NCBI GenBank assembly: GCA_965230415.1
Contig: CBDDKZ010000005.1
Coordinates: 4,898,001 to 4,962,000 of the forward strand
Length of the DNA: 64,000 nucleotides
Reading direction: 5' to 3'
Source of the DNA: CBDDKZ01 sp965230415
GTDB taxonomy: Bacteria > Bacteroidota > Bacteroidia > Cytophagales > JAAEPT01
The notes under the pieces are model-generated. The model was not told where the DNA came from and made no database searches. It saw nothing but the letters and a program-made list of their open reading frames with translations. The first letter of the stretch is position 1; each line of letters opens with the position of its first letter. Positions 17,505 to 26,430 of the stretch are shown in pieces. Position numbers and translations under genes: made by a program.

Positions 17505-18383
17505 GTGGTATCATACATTGAGATATTAAGGCAATCGTTCATCAGTTATGCCGATTATTTGTGGAGACTTATAAGCACTCCTTCCTGGGATAATTACCTG
17601 TATTTTTTGATAATCCTCTCCGCTGTCGTATGGCTTCTTGAAATTACCATCCCATGGCGTCATAAACAGGCCTTTATCCGCAAAGATTTTTGGTTAGATA
17701 CGTTTTATATGTTTTTCAATTTTTTTCTGTTCAATCTGATCATGTATAATGCATTATCTAATATAGGAATAAGATTGGTCGCAGATATTTTTGGGTTTCT
17801 AAATATAAAGTATGTATCAGTAATATCGGTATTAGCATGGCCGCAATGGGCACAATTGCTGCTATTATTTTTCATGCAGGATTTCATTCAATGGTGCACG
17901 CATCGTTTGTTACATCGCTCGCAATGGTTATGGAGGTTTCATAAAATTCATCATTCGGTCATGGAAATGGGCTTTGCCGCGCATCTCAGGTACCACCCTG
18001 TAGAAACTATAATCTATAAGTCATTTCTATATATTCCATTGACTGTAATAGGTTTCGAAATTGATAAAATATACCTGATGCACTACTTCACAATTATCAT
18101 AGGACACCTAAATCATTCAAATATCAATCTCAATTACGGTTTCTTAAAATACATCTTCAACAGTCCGAAAATGCATATTTGGCATCATGCAAAACATTTA
18201 CCGGCACATTATAAACATGGTGTAAATTTTGGCATTACTTTAAGTTTATGGGATTATTTATTCAATTCAGCCTACATGCCCGATCATGGTAAAGACATTC
18301 CATTGGGTTTCGAAAACGTCGAAAACTATCCTACAAGTTTCCTGGAACAGCTGAAACGACCTTTTGAACGTACTAAAGAATAA
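17505..18383 (+). CDS. Sterol desaturase / fatty acid hydroxylase family membrane protein
   Basis: The protein has 292 residues with several membrane helices and the histidine clusters of the di-iron fatty acid hydroxylase family: HRLLH, then HKIHH, then HLRYH and the late HIWHH. These ligands bind two irons that activate oxygen for C-H oxidation of a lipid. The substrate cannot be told from sequence. The chosen start is GTG at 17505; no nearer ATG keeps the first helix. It follows the rhodanese lipoprotein and ends exactly where the stop codon of the convergent Crp/Fnr gene begins. Confidence 0.85.
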   Translation: MVSYIEILRQSFISYADYLWRLISTPSWDNYLYFLIILSAVVWLLEITIPWRHKQAFIRKDFWLDTFYMFFNFFLFNLIMYNALSNIGIRLVADIFGFLNIKYVSVISVLAWPQWAQLLLLFFMQDFIQWCTHRLLHRSQWLWRFHKIHHSVMEMGFAAHLRYHPVETIIYKSFLYIPLTVIGFEIDKIYLMHYFTIIIGHLNHSNINLNYGFLKYIFNSPKMHIWHHAKHLPAHYKHGVNFGITLSLWDYLFNSAYMPDHGKDIPLGFENVENYPTSFLEQLKRPFERTKE

Positions 18384-19013
18384 TTAAAGAATTTCGATTT
18401 TATTCCGCATCAGTTTTAAACGTCCCATATTCTCCAATTTTTTGAGCAGACGGGAAATTGCTTCACGCGATGAATTTAGTTCCCGGGCTATTTGACTATG
18501 TGTTATTGACAACAATTTAGATTCCAAGGCCTTACTTCTATCATTGAGGTACTTGATCAACCTTTCATCGAGGCTATAGAAAGCGATGGAGTCCAGCGTT
18601 TGCAGTAGTTCCTCCATCCTGCTTGCATAACTCATCATGATAAAATTTCTCCATGAGTTGTATTTCCTCATCCACTCATCTGACCTTTCTATAGGTATCA
18701 TTAATACTTTCGAATCTTCTTCGGCGATGGCCCATATTTTACTTTGTTCGGACTTCATGCAGCAGGTTATTGACATGGCACAGGTGCTTCCTTGTTCCAG
18801 GAAATAAAGAAAGACTTCCTTTCCTTCATCATCTTCCCGAAGTACTTTTATCGATCCGGATAAAATGAGCGGAGTATATTTCAGATATTGTCCATAACGA
18901 ATAACCTCATCTCCGGATGCATATGTTTTAACAATTCCTGTTTCCGCTATTTCTTTCAATAGTTCTATCTCCACAAGGATAGGAAAATGTGCCTGGATTT
19001 CTGAAGTTTGCAT
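18384..19013 (-). CDS. Crp/Fnr family regulator with clustered cysteines
   Basis: The protein has 209 residues. The N-terminal cyclic-nucleotide-binding-type beta barrel spans about 20-125. A C-terminal winged helix has the recognition helix region SSREAISRLLKKLE. Cys78, Cys84 and Cys85 sit together on one barrel segment (TCAMSITCCM), which suggests redox, persulfide or metal sensing rather than cAMP. The helix residues S-R-E-A-I-S-R resemble those that read TGTGA/TCACA half sites, matching the palindrome at 16943-16958. The gene ends against the desaturase gene, convergent with it. Confidence 0.85.
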   Translation of the reverse strand: MQTSEIQAHFPILVEIELLKEIAETGIVKTYASGDEVIRYGQYLKYTPLILSGSIKVLREDDEGKEVFLYFLEQGSTCAMSITCCMKSEQSKIWAIAEEDSKVLMIPIERSDEWMRKYNSWRNFIMMSYASRMEELLQTLDSIAFYSLDERLIKYLNDRSKALESKLLSITHSQIARELNSSREAISRLLKKLENMGRLKLMRNKIEIL

Positions 19014-19151
19014 CCTGTATCAAGTCTAATTTTGAACTAAATTAGATGTAATCTGAAAAAATCAAAAAAATCATTCGCATTATACGCTTCTCAGCGTGCT
19101 ACTACTGTCAATTTTAGGTGACCAATTATAGCACATGAGCTAATGGTAATG

Positions 19152-19181
19152 TTTGATTAGTGCTGTAATATGCTATTTTTG
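19152..19181 (+). promoter_or_regulatory. Consensus promoter of MORN-repeat gene
   Basis: TTTG at 19152-19155, an 18-nt spacer and TATTTTTG at 19174-19181 match the Bacteroidota consensus closely. It excludes the in-frame ATG at 19170 as the translation start. Confidence 0.65.
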
Positions 19182-19208
19182 CAAATGAAACCTCTATATT
19201 TTCTCCCT

Positions 19209-19796
19209 ATGAAATTTACATGGTCATTATTACTATTCTTGCCCCTTTGTCTATTCGCTCAATCTTATGAAGGTAGCTCTGCAAGTTCCGATTCTATAGT
19301 GACTTTCTATTTTCAGAATGGTGCCAAAGAGTTTGAGGGACCCGTTAATAAGGGTATGAAAGAAGGAAATTGGCGTGGTTACTTTATGAATGGAGATTTG
19401 AGAGTAGAAGGTGCTTACAAAAATGACAAGGCTCATGGTCTTTGGAAGTTTTATTACAGCACAGGTACTACACGTGCCTTGGAATTTTACGAAAACGGAC
19501 AGGTCGGTGGAAGCGGATACAGTTACACAGGTTCAAATCGCTATTTTTATAAAGACGGTACGTTAAAAGAGGTTCAACTTTATGTTAATGGAAGATTGCA
19601 GGGTACACAGCGAAAATATTATGCAGACGGCACTATAAAACTGGAATACCACTGCATAAAGGGTAAAAAAGAAGGTGCGCTTCGCAAATACTATAAAAAT
19701 GGAAATCTAAAGGAAGAAACATTTTACCTCGAAGACCGAGCGCTGGAGAAACTTATAAAGTACCTGGAAAATGGTGAGCGAGCAGCAGTTAATTAG
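19209..19796 (+). CDS. Exported MORN-type repeat protein (YwqK-like)
   Basis: The protein has about 195 residues. A signal peptide (MKFTWSLLLF onward, ending FAQ) is followed by six or so repeats of the MORN-2 type, each with a Y-x-N-G core (GYFMNG, FYENG, FYKDG, KYYADG, KYYKNG). Repeats of this kind are found in YwqK-like proteins; they form a beta-hairpin stack, and no enzyme activity is known for them. I choose ATG 19209 because it starts a clean signal peptide and lies downstream of the promoter; ATG 19185 is possible and would need an almost leaderless transcript. It stands alone. Confidence 0.75.
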   Translation: MKFTWSLLLFLPLCLFAQSYEGSSASSDSIVTFYFQNGAKEFEGPVNKGMKEGNWRGYFMNGDLRVEGAYKNDKAHGLWKFYYSTGTTRALEFYENGQVGGSGYSYTGSNRYFYKDGTLKEVQLYVNGRLQGTQRKYYADGTIKLEYHCIKGKKEGALRKYYKNGNLKEETFYLEDRALEKLIKYLENGERAAVN

Positions 19797-19830
19797 AGTT
19801 CTTAATCCGGAACACCTGGCTTTTTCTTCT

Positions 19831-20298
19831 TTAAAGAGCCACACATAGTGACTTAAACAGCTCTTCCCCTCCTATTGTACACCCTGCTTCTATCATTTCA
19901 AAAAGCTCTAGTTCTCTTTCTTTTCGGTACTTTTTAGTGCTTGTATAAACTTCCAGTCCTTCGGGAGGGTTTTCGATAGCCGCTTTCAGGAATTCCGGAT
20001 CTTCGAAATTCACATCAATTTGATGGGTACGCACACCCACAAGAACAATTTCTTCTGCCAAGCACTGAAAAACTTTGAGGTCATTAGCTGATCTAAATTC
20101 CAAATAGTTGGTTTTTCGCATAATAGATTCGAATACCACATCGCTAAAAAGATCTACAATACCTTGTGCTTCCTCAGTGTCCTCACTTAACATTTTACTC
20201 CAATCATCAGCATGTATCCCGTTAACTATCAGATAGTTAATAAATTCCTCTTTGAGTTCTGTGAGTTCCTCGTTGGTCAATAAGCGGTATTTTGGCAC
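19831..20298 (-). CDS. DUF6495-like conserved Bacteroidota protein
   Basis: This is a 155-residue, acidic, mostly helical cytoplasmic protein with the conserved opening MPKYRLLTNEEL and the block NPPEGLEVYTSTKKY. I recognise it as a conserved hypothetical family of Bacteroidota, which I believe is DUF6495. Nothing is known to me of its function. It follows a DEAD-box RNA helicase gene by ten bases on the same strand, so they are likely one operon, and a role around RNA or ribosomes is a guess. Confidence 0.65.
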   Translation of the reverse strand: MPKYRLLTNEELTELKEEFINYLIVNGIHADDWSKMLSEDTEEAQGIVDLFSDVVFESIMRKTNYLEFRSANDLKVFQCLAEEIVLVGVRTHQIDVNFEDPEFLKAAIENPPEGLEVYTSTKKYRKERELELFEMIEAGCTIGGEELFKSLCVAL

Positions 20299-20308
20299 TT
20301 TCTTACTG

Positions 20309-21970
20309 TTATTTGGAATCTTCCCGGTTTACGCGCAGCGAACGCCCTTCAATTTTAATACCTTTGAACGACTGTACTATTTTCTTTGAGTACTTTTGAT
20401 CCACAGAAAAATAGGCAAACTTATCTCTTAGTTCCATATTTTTAATAAGGGACACCCCTGGCAATTTGGCTACATCTGCAATAAAGTTGGAAAGGTCTTT
20501 TTTATTAATACCATCAACACTACCAACATTTATAAACATACGATGAGCGCTTTTGGACCCCGATTGGCTTCTGGTGCTTTTATTAAAGTCTCTATCTTTA
20601 TCTCTATCTCTGCGTCTATCTTCTTGTTTTTTATTCCTTTTAGTCCGCTCCGAAGGTTCTTTAGCGATTTTTCTTGGTTTAAGCCTGTCGAGTTCTCTGG
20701 TTAGCAGCTTTTTGAGCAAATCTTCCTTGTCTGAAGTGCTAAAATGCGCTTGAACTTCATTCCATATTTGTTCGTCAAACAATGATTCATTAACCTCAAC
20801 CTTGCTTAATTTTAATGCCCAACGTAGGGCAACCTTATTCTTAATTTGCTCAACTGTTGGAGTAGCTACTTTTTCAAACTCAATTTTGAGTTTGTTTTCA
20901 AGCATTTTGAGTTTTCTTTTCTCGTGAGCAGTAACCAACGATAGTGATACTCCTTTTTTCCCCGCCCTGCCGGTTCTACCACTTCTATGAGTATAGTATT
21001 CGTAATTATCGGGAAGTGCATAATGAAATACGTAAGATAAATCACTTACATCGATTCCGCGTGCAGCAACATCCGTTGCTATTAAGATGTTTAATTGTTC
21101 TTCTCTAAAAAGCGCCATTACTTTGTCTCTTTGGGCCTGAGACAAATCACCATGCAAGGCATCAGCCTTATACCCCTCTTTCATTAATTCACGTGCAAGG
21201 TTTTGCGTATCGTTTTTCGTTCTACAAAAAACAATACTTCGAGCCTCGGTATCCATATCTAAAAAAGACATCAAAACGGCTGTTTTATCATCTCTTTTTG
21301 CCGGAACAAACTGATGTGTGATATTCTTGTTGACAATTTGAGAAGCACTCACCGATACTTCTACCGGACTATTCATATATTCACTGGCAATACGCCTGAT
21401 TTCAGATGCCATTGTTGCCGAAAAGAGCCAAGTGTTTTTGGAATCCGGCATAAGCTTCAATATCGCATCCAGGTCTTCTTTAAACCCCATATTTAGCATC
21501 TCATCTGCCTCATCCAAAACGAGGTAGTCAACCGATGTTAAGTTGACCGATTTTCTGCGCGCTAAATCCAATAATCGTCCGGGTGTCGCAACTATTATAT
21601 GCGGTTCCTTTTTTAACGCCCGAATCTGTTTATCGATAGGGGCACCACCATAAACAACTTCAATTTTTGCTTTGGGAAGGTATTTCGAAAACTTTAACAA
21701 TTGTTCGGCAATTTGTTGTCCAAGTTCACGAGTGGGTGATAAAATCAAAGCCTGAGTTCTCTTGACATTTGCGTCAACAAGATCGAGTAAGGGTAAACCA
21801 AATGCAGCGGTTTTACCTGTACCTGTTTGTGCTAAACCTATTAGATCGTTAAGATCTTCCAGTAGTAATGGGATGGCTTTTTGCTGAATATCTGAGGGTT
21901 GATTGATATTTAATTCCGGAAGAACTTTCAATAGTTCTTTAGAAAGTCCTAGTTCTGAGAAATCGTGCAA
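20309..21970 (-). CDS. DEAD-box ATP-dependent RNA helicase with DbpA-type RNA-binding domain
   Basis: The protein has 553 residues. RecA-like domain 1 carries the Q motif, AQTGTGKT (motif I), PTRELGQQ, TPGRLLD, DEAD and SAT. Domain 2 carries IVFCRTK, ATDVAARGID and HRSGRTGRAG. A basic Lys/Arg-rich linker (about 430-470) leads to a C-terminal DbpA/CsdA-type RNA-recognition domain (about 478-550). It should unwind structured RNA during ribosome assembly or cold adaptation. The start is unusual: TTG at 21970 is the only codon that keeps the conserved Phe of the Q motif, and it lies inside a TACGTTTG promoter-like element. Confidence 0.9.
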   Translation of the reverse strand: MHDFSELGLSKELLKVLPELNINQPSDIQQKAIPLLLEDLNDLIGLAQTGTGKTAAFGLPLLDLVDANVKRTQALILSPTRELGQQIAEQLLKFSKYLPKAKIEVVYGGAPIDKQIRALKKEPHIIVATPGRLLDLARRKSVNLTSVDYLVLDEADEMLNMGFKEDLDAILKLMPDSKNTWLFSATMASEIRRIASEYMNSPVEVSVSASQIVNKNITHQFVPAKRDDKTAVLMSFLDMDTEARSIVFCRTKNDTQNLARELMKEGYKADALHGDLSQAQRDKVMALFREEQLNILIATDVAARGIDVSDLSYVFHYALPDNYEYYTHRSGRTGRAGKKGVSLSLVTAHEKRKLKMLENKLKIEFEKVATPTVEQIKNKVALRWALKLSKVEVNESLFDEQIWNEVQAHFSTSDKEDLLKKLLTRELDRLKPRKIAKEPSERTKRNKKQEDRRRDRDKDRDFNKSTRSQSGSKSAHRMFINVGSVDGINKKDLSNFIADVAKLPGVSLIKNMELRDKFAYFSVDQKYSKKIVQSFKGIKIEGRSLRVNREDSK

Positions 21971-22131
21971 ACGTATAGTTCTATTGTGTGAGCTCGCAAA
22001 GATAACTGATTATATCGATCTTAACTAACATTTTCACAGCGCATAATTGTAATTTGAACTAAAAAAGACCGAATAATTGAATAAAATTAAGTAAATTCAA
22101 TAGTTCTAGTGAATTAACCTGTCCAAAACAT

Positions 22132-23985
22132 ATGCGTAAATTTTTACTCTTTTTTCTGGCCGTGCTGCCTTTACTTCAATTATTTGCCCAAGAGTCTTAT
22201 CACAATAAAATACCTATCCCGCCCCTGCTCGATGCCGCTGAAGACACCATACATATAGAAATGAGGCGACTACAGATTCATCAATTTAATCCCGGAGAAC
22301 CTGGTGACACCATTCTAAATGGTACAGCAAATCAAAATGGTATAGAGACATGGTGTTACAACAATGCCGGAGACACTACGATGACCGTATTAGGTCCCGT
22401 ATTAAAATGGCATACGGGTCACTCTACTCAGATAAAAGTCACAAACCTGCTTCCCGAAGTTACTTCTACACACTGGCACGGTTCTAATATGCCTCCACAT
22501 TATGATGGCGGACCGCATCAGCCAATTGCCAGTGGCGAAACCTGGGATTTGGATTTCACGAACCTAGAAGGTAGCAGCACCTTTTGGTTTCACCCACATG
22601 TACATGGCAGTACTTTTGAACAAGTTACAAGAGGCTTAACCGGCATGATCATTTCGGTTGATGATGAAGATACTATAAAAGATTTATTGCCCAGAACCTA
22701 CGGCATTGACGATATCCCTCTGATTATCAATGATCAAGGATTTATTTATGACGATGATAATCAAACTATGGCTGTTGATATTGAAAAGGTTAAACGTCCC
22801 TATGGACTGGTCAACGGAGTGGCTTACCCCTATGTAGAACTACCCGCACATAAAGTCAGATTACGGATATTGAATGCTTCCTCAAGGAAGGGTATTCAAT
22901 ATGGTATTTCCAATTCATTAATAGATTCAAATACCGCTAACTTTGATGACTTTGTATTATTTGCATCAGATGCCGGATATTTTACCAGTCCCGATACCTT
23001 AAAATCGCTATTGAGCCCACCAGGAGGACGCAGCGAAATTATCATTGATTTATCGGCATATAACATTGGGGACACGCTTTATTTGAGAAACCTTAACTAC
23101 CTGATGCCCGGTCACCTGGTTGGTAGCCCCGCTGATCCTACCGGACCTGGTGGAGGGAAAGATCCGACCCTGGGAGGTGCCTTGTTACAAATACGTATTA
23201 AAGCGGATCCGGCAAATTATACCCCGGTAGATGAAATACCGGCATTCAGCAATGAGTGGCCCGAAGAACTGCAAGACACTACCGACATAGACAGGTATCG
23301 TCACAAACGATTTTTGAGACGTCTGGGAAGAGGGTTTACCATCGATAGTGTTCCTTACTCCATGGCTGTAATTAACGATACTGTTTGTTTTGATACCAAA
23401 GAAGTTTGGACAATATCCAACGAAACGCCTGTTTCGCACCCCTTTCATATACACAAAGTCGCCTATCGTATTCTCGAAATCGATTCATTGGGTACCAAAA
23501 TAGATCCAAAAGCAAGACACTTGCACGCCCCAAAAGATGATGTGTTTATTTTACCTAACTGGAAAATTCGTATGATGGCCTACTTTGGCGACTATCACTC
23601 TCCTATCGTAAATCATATGTCCTATATGTATCATTGCCATATACTTCCACATGCTGGGGATGATGGCGGAGGAATGATGCACCAGTACGTAGTTACAACC
23701 GATGAACGCTGCAGGCCACTTTCCAATCTAAAAATTGAGGAGGAAGAGCCTATTCAAATTTTCCCTAACCCGGCAGCACATAATTTACAGATAACAACTG
23801 TTGAAGTGTCGGATGCCACCTGCGAAATTCTTGATATCGAAGGAAAGCTCATTAAAAAGATTCAGCTGACGGGAAGAACTAATTCATATACTATCAATAT
23901 TGAAGACATAAATGCCGGTACTTACCTGGTACGTGTAAAAAGTAAAAAAGCACGTATTCAAAAGGTTATTGTTATTGCGCACTAA
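22132..23985 (+). CDS. Secreted multicopper oxidase with T9SS type A sorting domain
   Basis: The protein has 617 residues with a signal peptide ending FAQ (residue 20). Cupredoxin domain 1 holds HWH at 114-116 and HPHVH at 154-158. The C-terminal cupredoxin domain holds HPFHIHK and the type 1/type 3 copper signature HCHILPH. All four copper-binding motifs are present, so an active oxidase of the laccase/CueO type is likely; the substrate is open (Cu(I), Fe(II), phenols). About 75 residues at the end (from FPNPAAHN) form a T9SS type A sorting domain, so the enzyme should be on the cell surface or outside. It is a lone plus-strand gene. Confidence 0.9.
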   Translation: MRKFLLFFLAVLPLLQLFAQESYHNKIPIPPLLDAAEDTIHIEMRRLQIHQFNPGEPGDTILNGTANQNGIETWCYNNAGDTTMTVLGPVLKWHTGHSTQIKVTNLLPEVTSTHWHGSNMPPHYDGGPHQPIASGETWDLDFTNLEGSSTFWFHPHVHGSTFEQVTRGLTGMIISVDDEDTIKDLLPRTYGIDDIPLIINDQGFIYDDDNQTMAVDIEKVKRPYGLVNGVAYPYVELPAHKVRLRILNASSRKGIQYGISNSLIDSNTANFDDFVLFASDAGYFTSPDTLKSLLSPPGGRSEIIIDLSAYNIGDTLYLRNLNYLMPGHLVGSPADPTGPGGGKDPTLGGALLQIRIKADPANYTPVDEIPAFSNEWPEELQDTTDIDRYRHKRFLRRLGRGFTIDSVPYSMAVINDTVCFDTKEVWTISNETPVSHPFHIHKVAYRILEIDSLGTKIDPKARHLHAPKDDVFILPNWKIRMMAYFGDYHSPIVNHMSYMYHCHILPHAGDDGGGMMHQYVVTTDERCRPLSNLKIEEEEPIQIFPNPAAHNLQITTVEVSDATCEILDIEGKLIKKIQLTGRTNSYTINIEDINAGTYLVRVKSKKARIQKVIVIAH

Positions 23986-24029
23986 ATAAAGCAATTGCAT
24001 GCAATCTAAAGCGTATCGTTCTTAGTGGC

Positions 24030-24053
24030 TATTTATACTATATCGTATAAATA
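24030..24053. terminator. AT-rich inverted repeat between convergent genes
   Basis: TATTTATAC (24030-24038) and GTATAAATA (24045-24053) form a perfect 9-bp stem with a six-base loop between two convergent genes. It has little GC and no clear T run, so it is a weak terminator candidate. Confidence 0.35.
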
Positions 24054-24065
24054 AGAGGCATATAA

Positions 24066-24533
24066 TCAAACAAGTTCTTCCTGATTTAGAAGGTCGGTAC
24101 CGCTATAATTTAGCACCTGATCACTGAATTTTTTGTGGTCTATGTTTAACAACTGAAGATTTGCCTCGTGCTTGTGGTGTACCGTTAAACCATTTTTAAC
24201 TCTTCTTGTCCTAATTTTAAGATACCATACACTGCGAGCTTCAATGGTTTCTTTCCTTAAACTCATGTGTGTTACAAATTTCCAGGGAATTTTCTTTTTC
24301 ACGTCAAATCCGAGGTAAATATGTTCATGATTGAGAATAATTTGAGGTCTTCTCTTGAAGAATGCACCTATTCCCATTGCAAATGCCCCCAGTCCAAATA
24401 CAACAAACAATATTCTGACAATTGGAATGGGAATGATAACCAGAGAGGTTATTACAACACCTAAAATAGTGTATATGATTGCTTTGGCTATGCTAAAACG
24501 ATAAACAGCCTGGTCTTTTTTCTTTTTGCTCAT
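24066..24533 (-). CDS. Two-helix membrane protein with PH-like domain, unknown function
   Basis: The protein has 155 residues. A basic N-terminus is followed by two hydrophobic helices (about 15-35 and 40-58), then a soluble beta-rich part with IPWKFVTHMSLR and YLKIRTRR strands that resembles bacterial PH-like domains of membrane proteins. No active site is visible. It lies downstream of a short-chain dehydrogenase gene, from which it is separated by a strong terminator, so it is probably its own unit. Confidence 0.6.
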   Translation of the reverse strand: MSKKKKDQAVYRFSIAKAIIYTILGVVITSLVIIPIPIVRILFVVFGLGAFAMGIGAFFKRRPQIILNHEHIYLGFDVKKKIPWKFVTHMSLRKETIEARSVWYLKIRTRRVKNGLTVHHKHEANLQLLNIDHKKFSDQVLNYSGTDLLNQEELV

Positions 24534-24563
24534 TCATTTCCAAGATTAATAAGATGATGCAAA

Positions 24564-24607
24564 TTAAATAAAGAATTCGCTATGGTCATACTTCTAGCGA
24601 ATTCTTT
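24564..24607 (-). terminator. Rho-independent terminator after SDR gene
   Basis: The 13-bp arms AAAGAATTCGCTA (24570-24582) and TAGCGAATTCTTT (24595-24607) are perfectly complementary. On the minus strand a T-rich stretch follows. It separates the SDR gene from the downstream membrane protein gene. Confidence 0.85.
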
Positions 24608-24632
24608 TCTGCACCGCCCAATAGCTCGTCTA

Positions 24633-25370
24633 TTAAGAGAAAGAAGCAAATTGCTTTTCAATGCCTTTAGGGTCGGCGAAAAAACCTTTCGCAACCTCTT
24701 CGGCCATTGGGTCGGGAAAAACGTCTTCTTTTTGCGCTATAATAGCCTCTACAATAGACCTGGCAGCAGTTTGTGGGCTTGCCTTCTCCATTTCCATTTC
24801 TTTGGTCATGTCTGTATCTATTGGACCGGGATATATGCCCATGACATGTACATTAGCTTCCTGAAGTTCTACACGCATACTTTGGGTAAAGCTATGGAGC
24901 ATTGCTTTCGTCGCCGAGTAGGTGCCAAAAATAGGCATATTAGCCAATCCTGCAACACTAGACACATTGGCAATTACACCGTTTCTCTCTTTTATGGATT
25001 GAACAAGAGCTCGTGTAAGTAAAAGTACACCACGTACATTTACATTAAAGATTTCATCCATAAGCTGTTCTCCATTTTCAGAAAACACTCCTCCAAATTG
25101 AGCTACTCCGGCATTATTAATAAGTATATCAACATCCTGAGCCTGGTCAGCAGCAGATTGAATACTGGCCCTATCGATTACATCCAGTTGAACAGGAATT
25201 ATTTGCTCACCGTATTTTTGTACTAAAGGTTCCAGTTTGCTTACATCGCGTGAACCTGCATATACTTTTTGAACGCCACCGGCTAGTAATTCTTCTACCA
25301 AAGCCTTTCCTATTCCTCTATTAGCTCCACTTATAAAAGCATTTTTACCGTTAATTGAATAATCTGACAT
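24633..25370 (-). CDS. Short-chain dehydrogenase/reductase (SDR)
   Basis: The protein is 245 residues from the chosen ATG at 25370. The classical SDR pattern is complete: the cofactor loop GANRGIGKAL, the NNAG motif, the catalytic Ser in NVSSVAG and the Tyr-x-x-x-Lys in YSATK. Classical SDRs oxidise or reduce small alcohols and carbonyls with NAD(P). The acidic or basic cofactor residue (GSRD after strand 2) favours NADP. The longer start at 25427 is rejected because it would translate a 12-bp motif repeated in the divergent promoter. It is divergent from a LysR gene, which probably controls it. Confidence 0.85.
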   Translation of the reverse strand: MSDYSINGKNAFISGANRGIGKALVEELLAGGVQKVYAGSRDVSKLEPLVQKYGEQIIPVQLDVIDRASIQSAADQAQDVDILINNAGVAQFGGVFSENGEQLMDEIFNVNVRGVLLLTRALVQSIKERNGVIANVSSVAGLANMPIFGTYSATKAMLHSFTQSMRVELQEANVHVMGIYPGPIDTDMTKEMEMEKASPQTAARSIVEAIIAQKEDVFPDPMAEEVAKGFFADPKGIEKQFASFS

Positions 25371-25397
25371 ATTTTTTTCTTTTAAATTAGACGCTGG

Positions 25398-25459
25398 TAT
25401 AACTAATATGACAGGCGCTTGGTTCATAAATATTTATAACTAATATTAAGTTTAGTTAT
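25398..25459. promoter_or_regulatory. Putative LysR operator region between SDR and LysR genes
   Basis: The 12-mer TATAACTAATAT occurs at 25398-25409 and again at 25435-25446. The second copy is part of the perfect inverted repeat ATAACTAA-N8-TTAGTTAT (25436-25459). A dyad next to a LysR start, with a second half site toward the target gene, is the usual LysR arrangement. Confidence 0.5.
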
Positions 25460-25474
25460 TACTATATTTATATC

Positions 25475-26377
25475 ATGATAAACTTAGAATGGATCAGAAC
25501 CTTTAGAACTGTTTATAAATACAAATCGCTTAGTCGAGCAGCAGCGGAGTTGGGAATAAGTCAGCCTGCTGTTAGTCAACATGTGGCAACCCTCGAAGCA
25601 CATGTAGGTTCCAAGCTCTTCGACAGAAAATCAAAAGGTGTACAAGAAACAGATGCAGGTAAACTATTTAATACGAAAATAGCGCCGGCAATCGAAGAAT
25701 TGGAAAAAATTGAATATGAAATAGTTCAGAACAATTCTACATTGTCTGAAACGATCAACTTCGGAATATCTCCTCATTTGTATTCGCATCTTTTGAGCAA
25801 GTCTATAACACATCTTGGCCCCTTGGTTCATGTCGCATTCTCTGATAAAAAGGATTTAATTAGAGAAGTAGAAGAAGGCAACCTTCACTATGCGATAATA
25901 AATGAAGAAGTTAATACCTTCGACTTGAACTGCCTTTTACTCATTAAACAGAAGCTGCATTTAACAACCACCCAAGCCATAGATGCGAGCGAGTTCCTAC
26001 ATCTTTATAAGAATGATAAGCGAAAATGTGAGGAGTGGTTAAAAAAACATATTTGGTTCTCTCATGAAAAGAGTTCCGGTTTTATTAAACTATTTTGGTT
26101 ATATACTTTTGACAAAAAAAGACCGTCTATAGTTCCGAATTACGTCATTCCTAATGAACACGAAATGCTTAAGGTTCAGGCCGGATCTGAGGGCCTTTCG
26201 ATTGCTTTCAACAGTTCTGTACAATCATTTACAGATAAAGGTCTCTTAAAACAAATAGCATTGGAAAAATGCTTCAAACGAAATTTATACCTAATAGCGA
26301 ATAAAAAGAAAACAACCCTTAAGGATACACAAAAAATAATATCATTATTAAAAGACAACATTTCTCCAATAGAATAA
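25475..26377 (+). CDS. LysR family transcriptional regulator
   Basis: The protein has 300 residues. The N-terminal winged helix (1-60) has the family pattern: YKSLSRAAAELGISQPAVSQHV, then LEAHVGSKLFDR. The rest is a periplasmic-binding-like effector domain in two lobes. It is divergent from the SDR gene with 104 bases between the start codons, and the gap holds a dyad and a direct repeat. It probably controls the SDR and itself; the inducer is unknown. Confidence 0.85.
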   Translation: MINLEWIRTFRTVYKYKSLSRAAAELGISQPAVSQHVATLEAHVGSKLFDRKSKGVQETDAGKLFNTKIAPAIEELEKIEYEIVQNNSTLSETINFGISPHLYSHLLSKSITHLGPLVHVAFSDKKDLIREVEEGNLHYAIINEEVNTFDLNCLLLIKQKLHLTTTQAIDASEFLHLYKNDKRKCEEWLKKHIWFSHEKSSGFIKLFWLYTFDKKRPSIVPNYVIPNEHEMLKVQAGSEGLSIAFNSSVQSFTDKGLLKQIALEKCFKRNLYLIANKKKTTLKDTQKIISLLKDNISPIE

Positions 26378-26430
26378 GATTTTGGCACGATTTTCTCTAG
26401 TTCAAGCATGATTAAATAAGCTTATGCCTG

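Noticed and set aside
19110..19135. A possible Crp site in front of the Crp/Fnr gene (GTGACCAATTATAGCAC)
   Set aside because: The second half site does not match TCAC and the spacing is off compared with the clean site at 16943-16958.
20553..20753. A Ser/Leu-rich plus-strand frame opposite the helicase linker
   Set aside because: It is the mirror of the Lys/Arg/Asp-rich linker of the helicase and has no independent support.
24582..25022. A 146-codon plus-strand frame opposite the SDR gene
   Set aside because: The SDR motifs on the minus strand are complete, and the opposite frame overlaps the terminator and has no recognisable domain.
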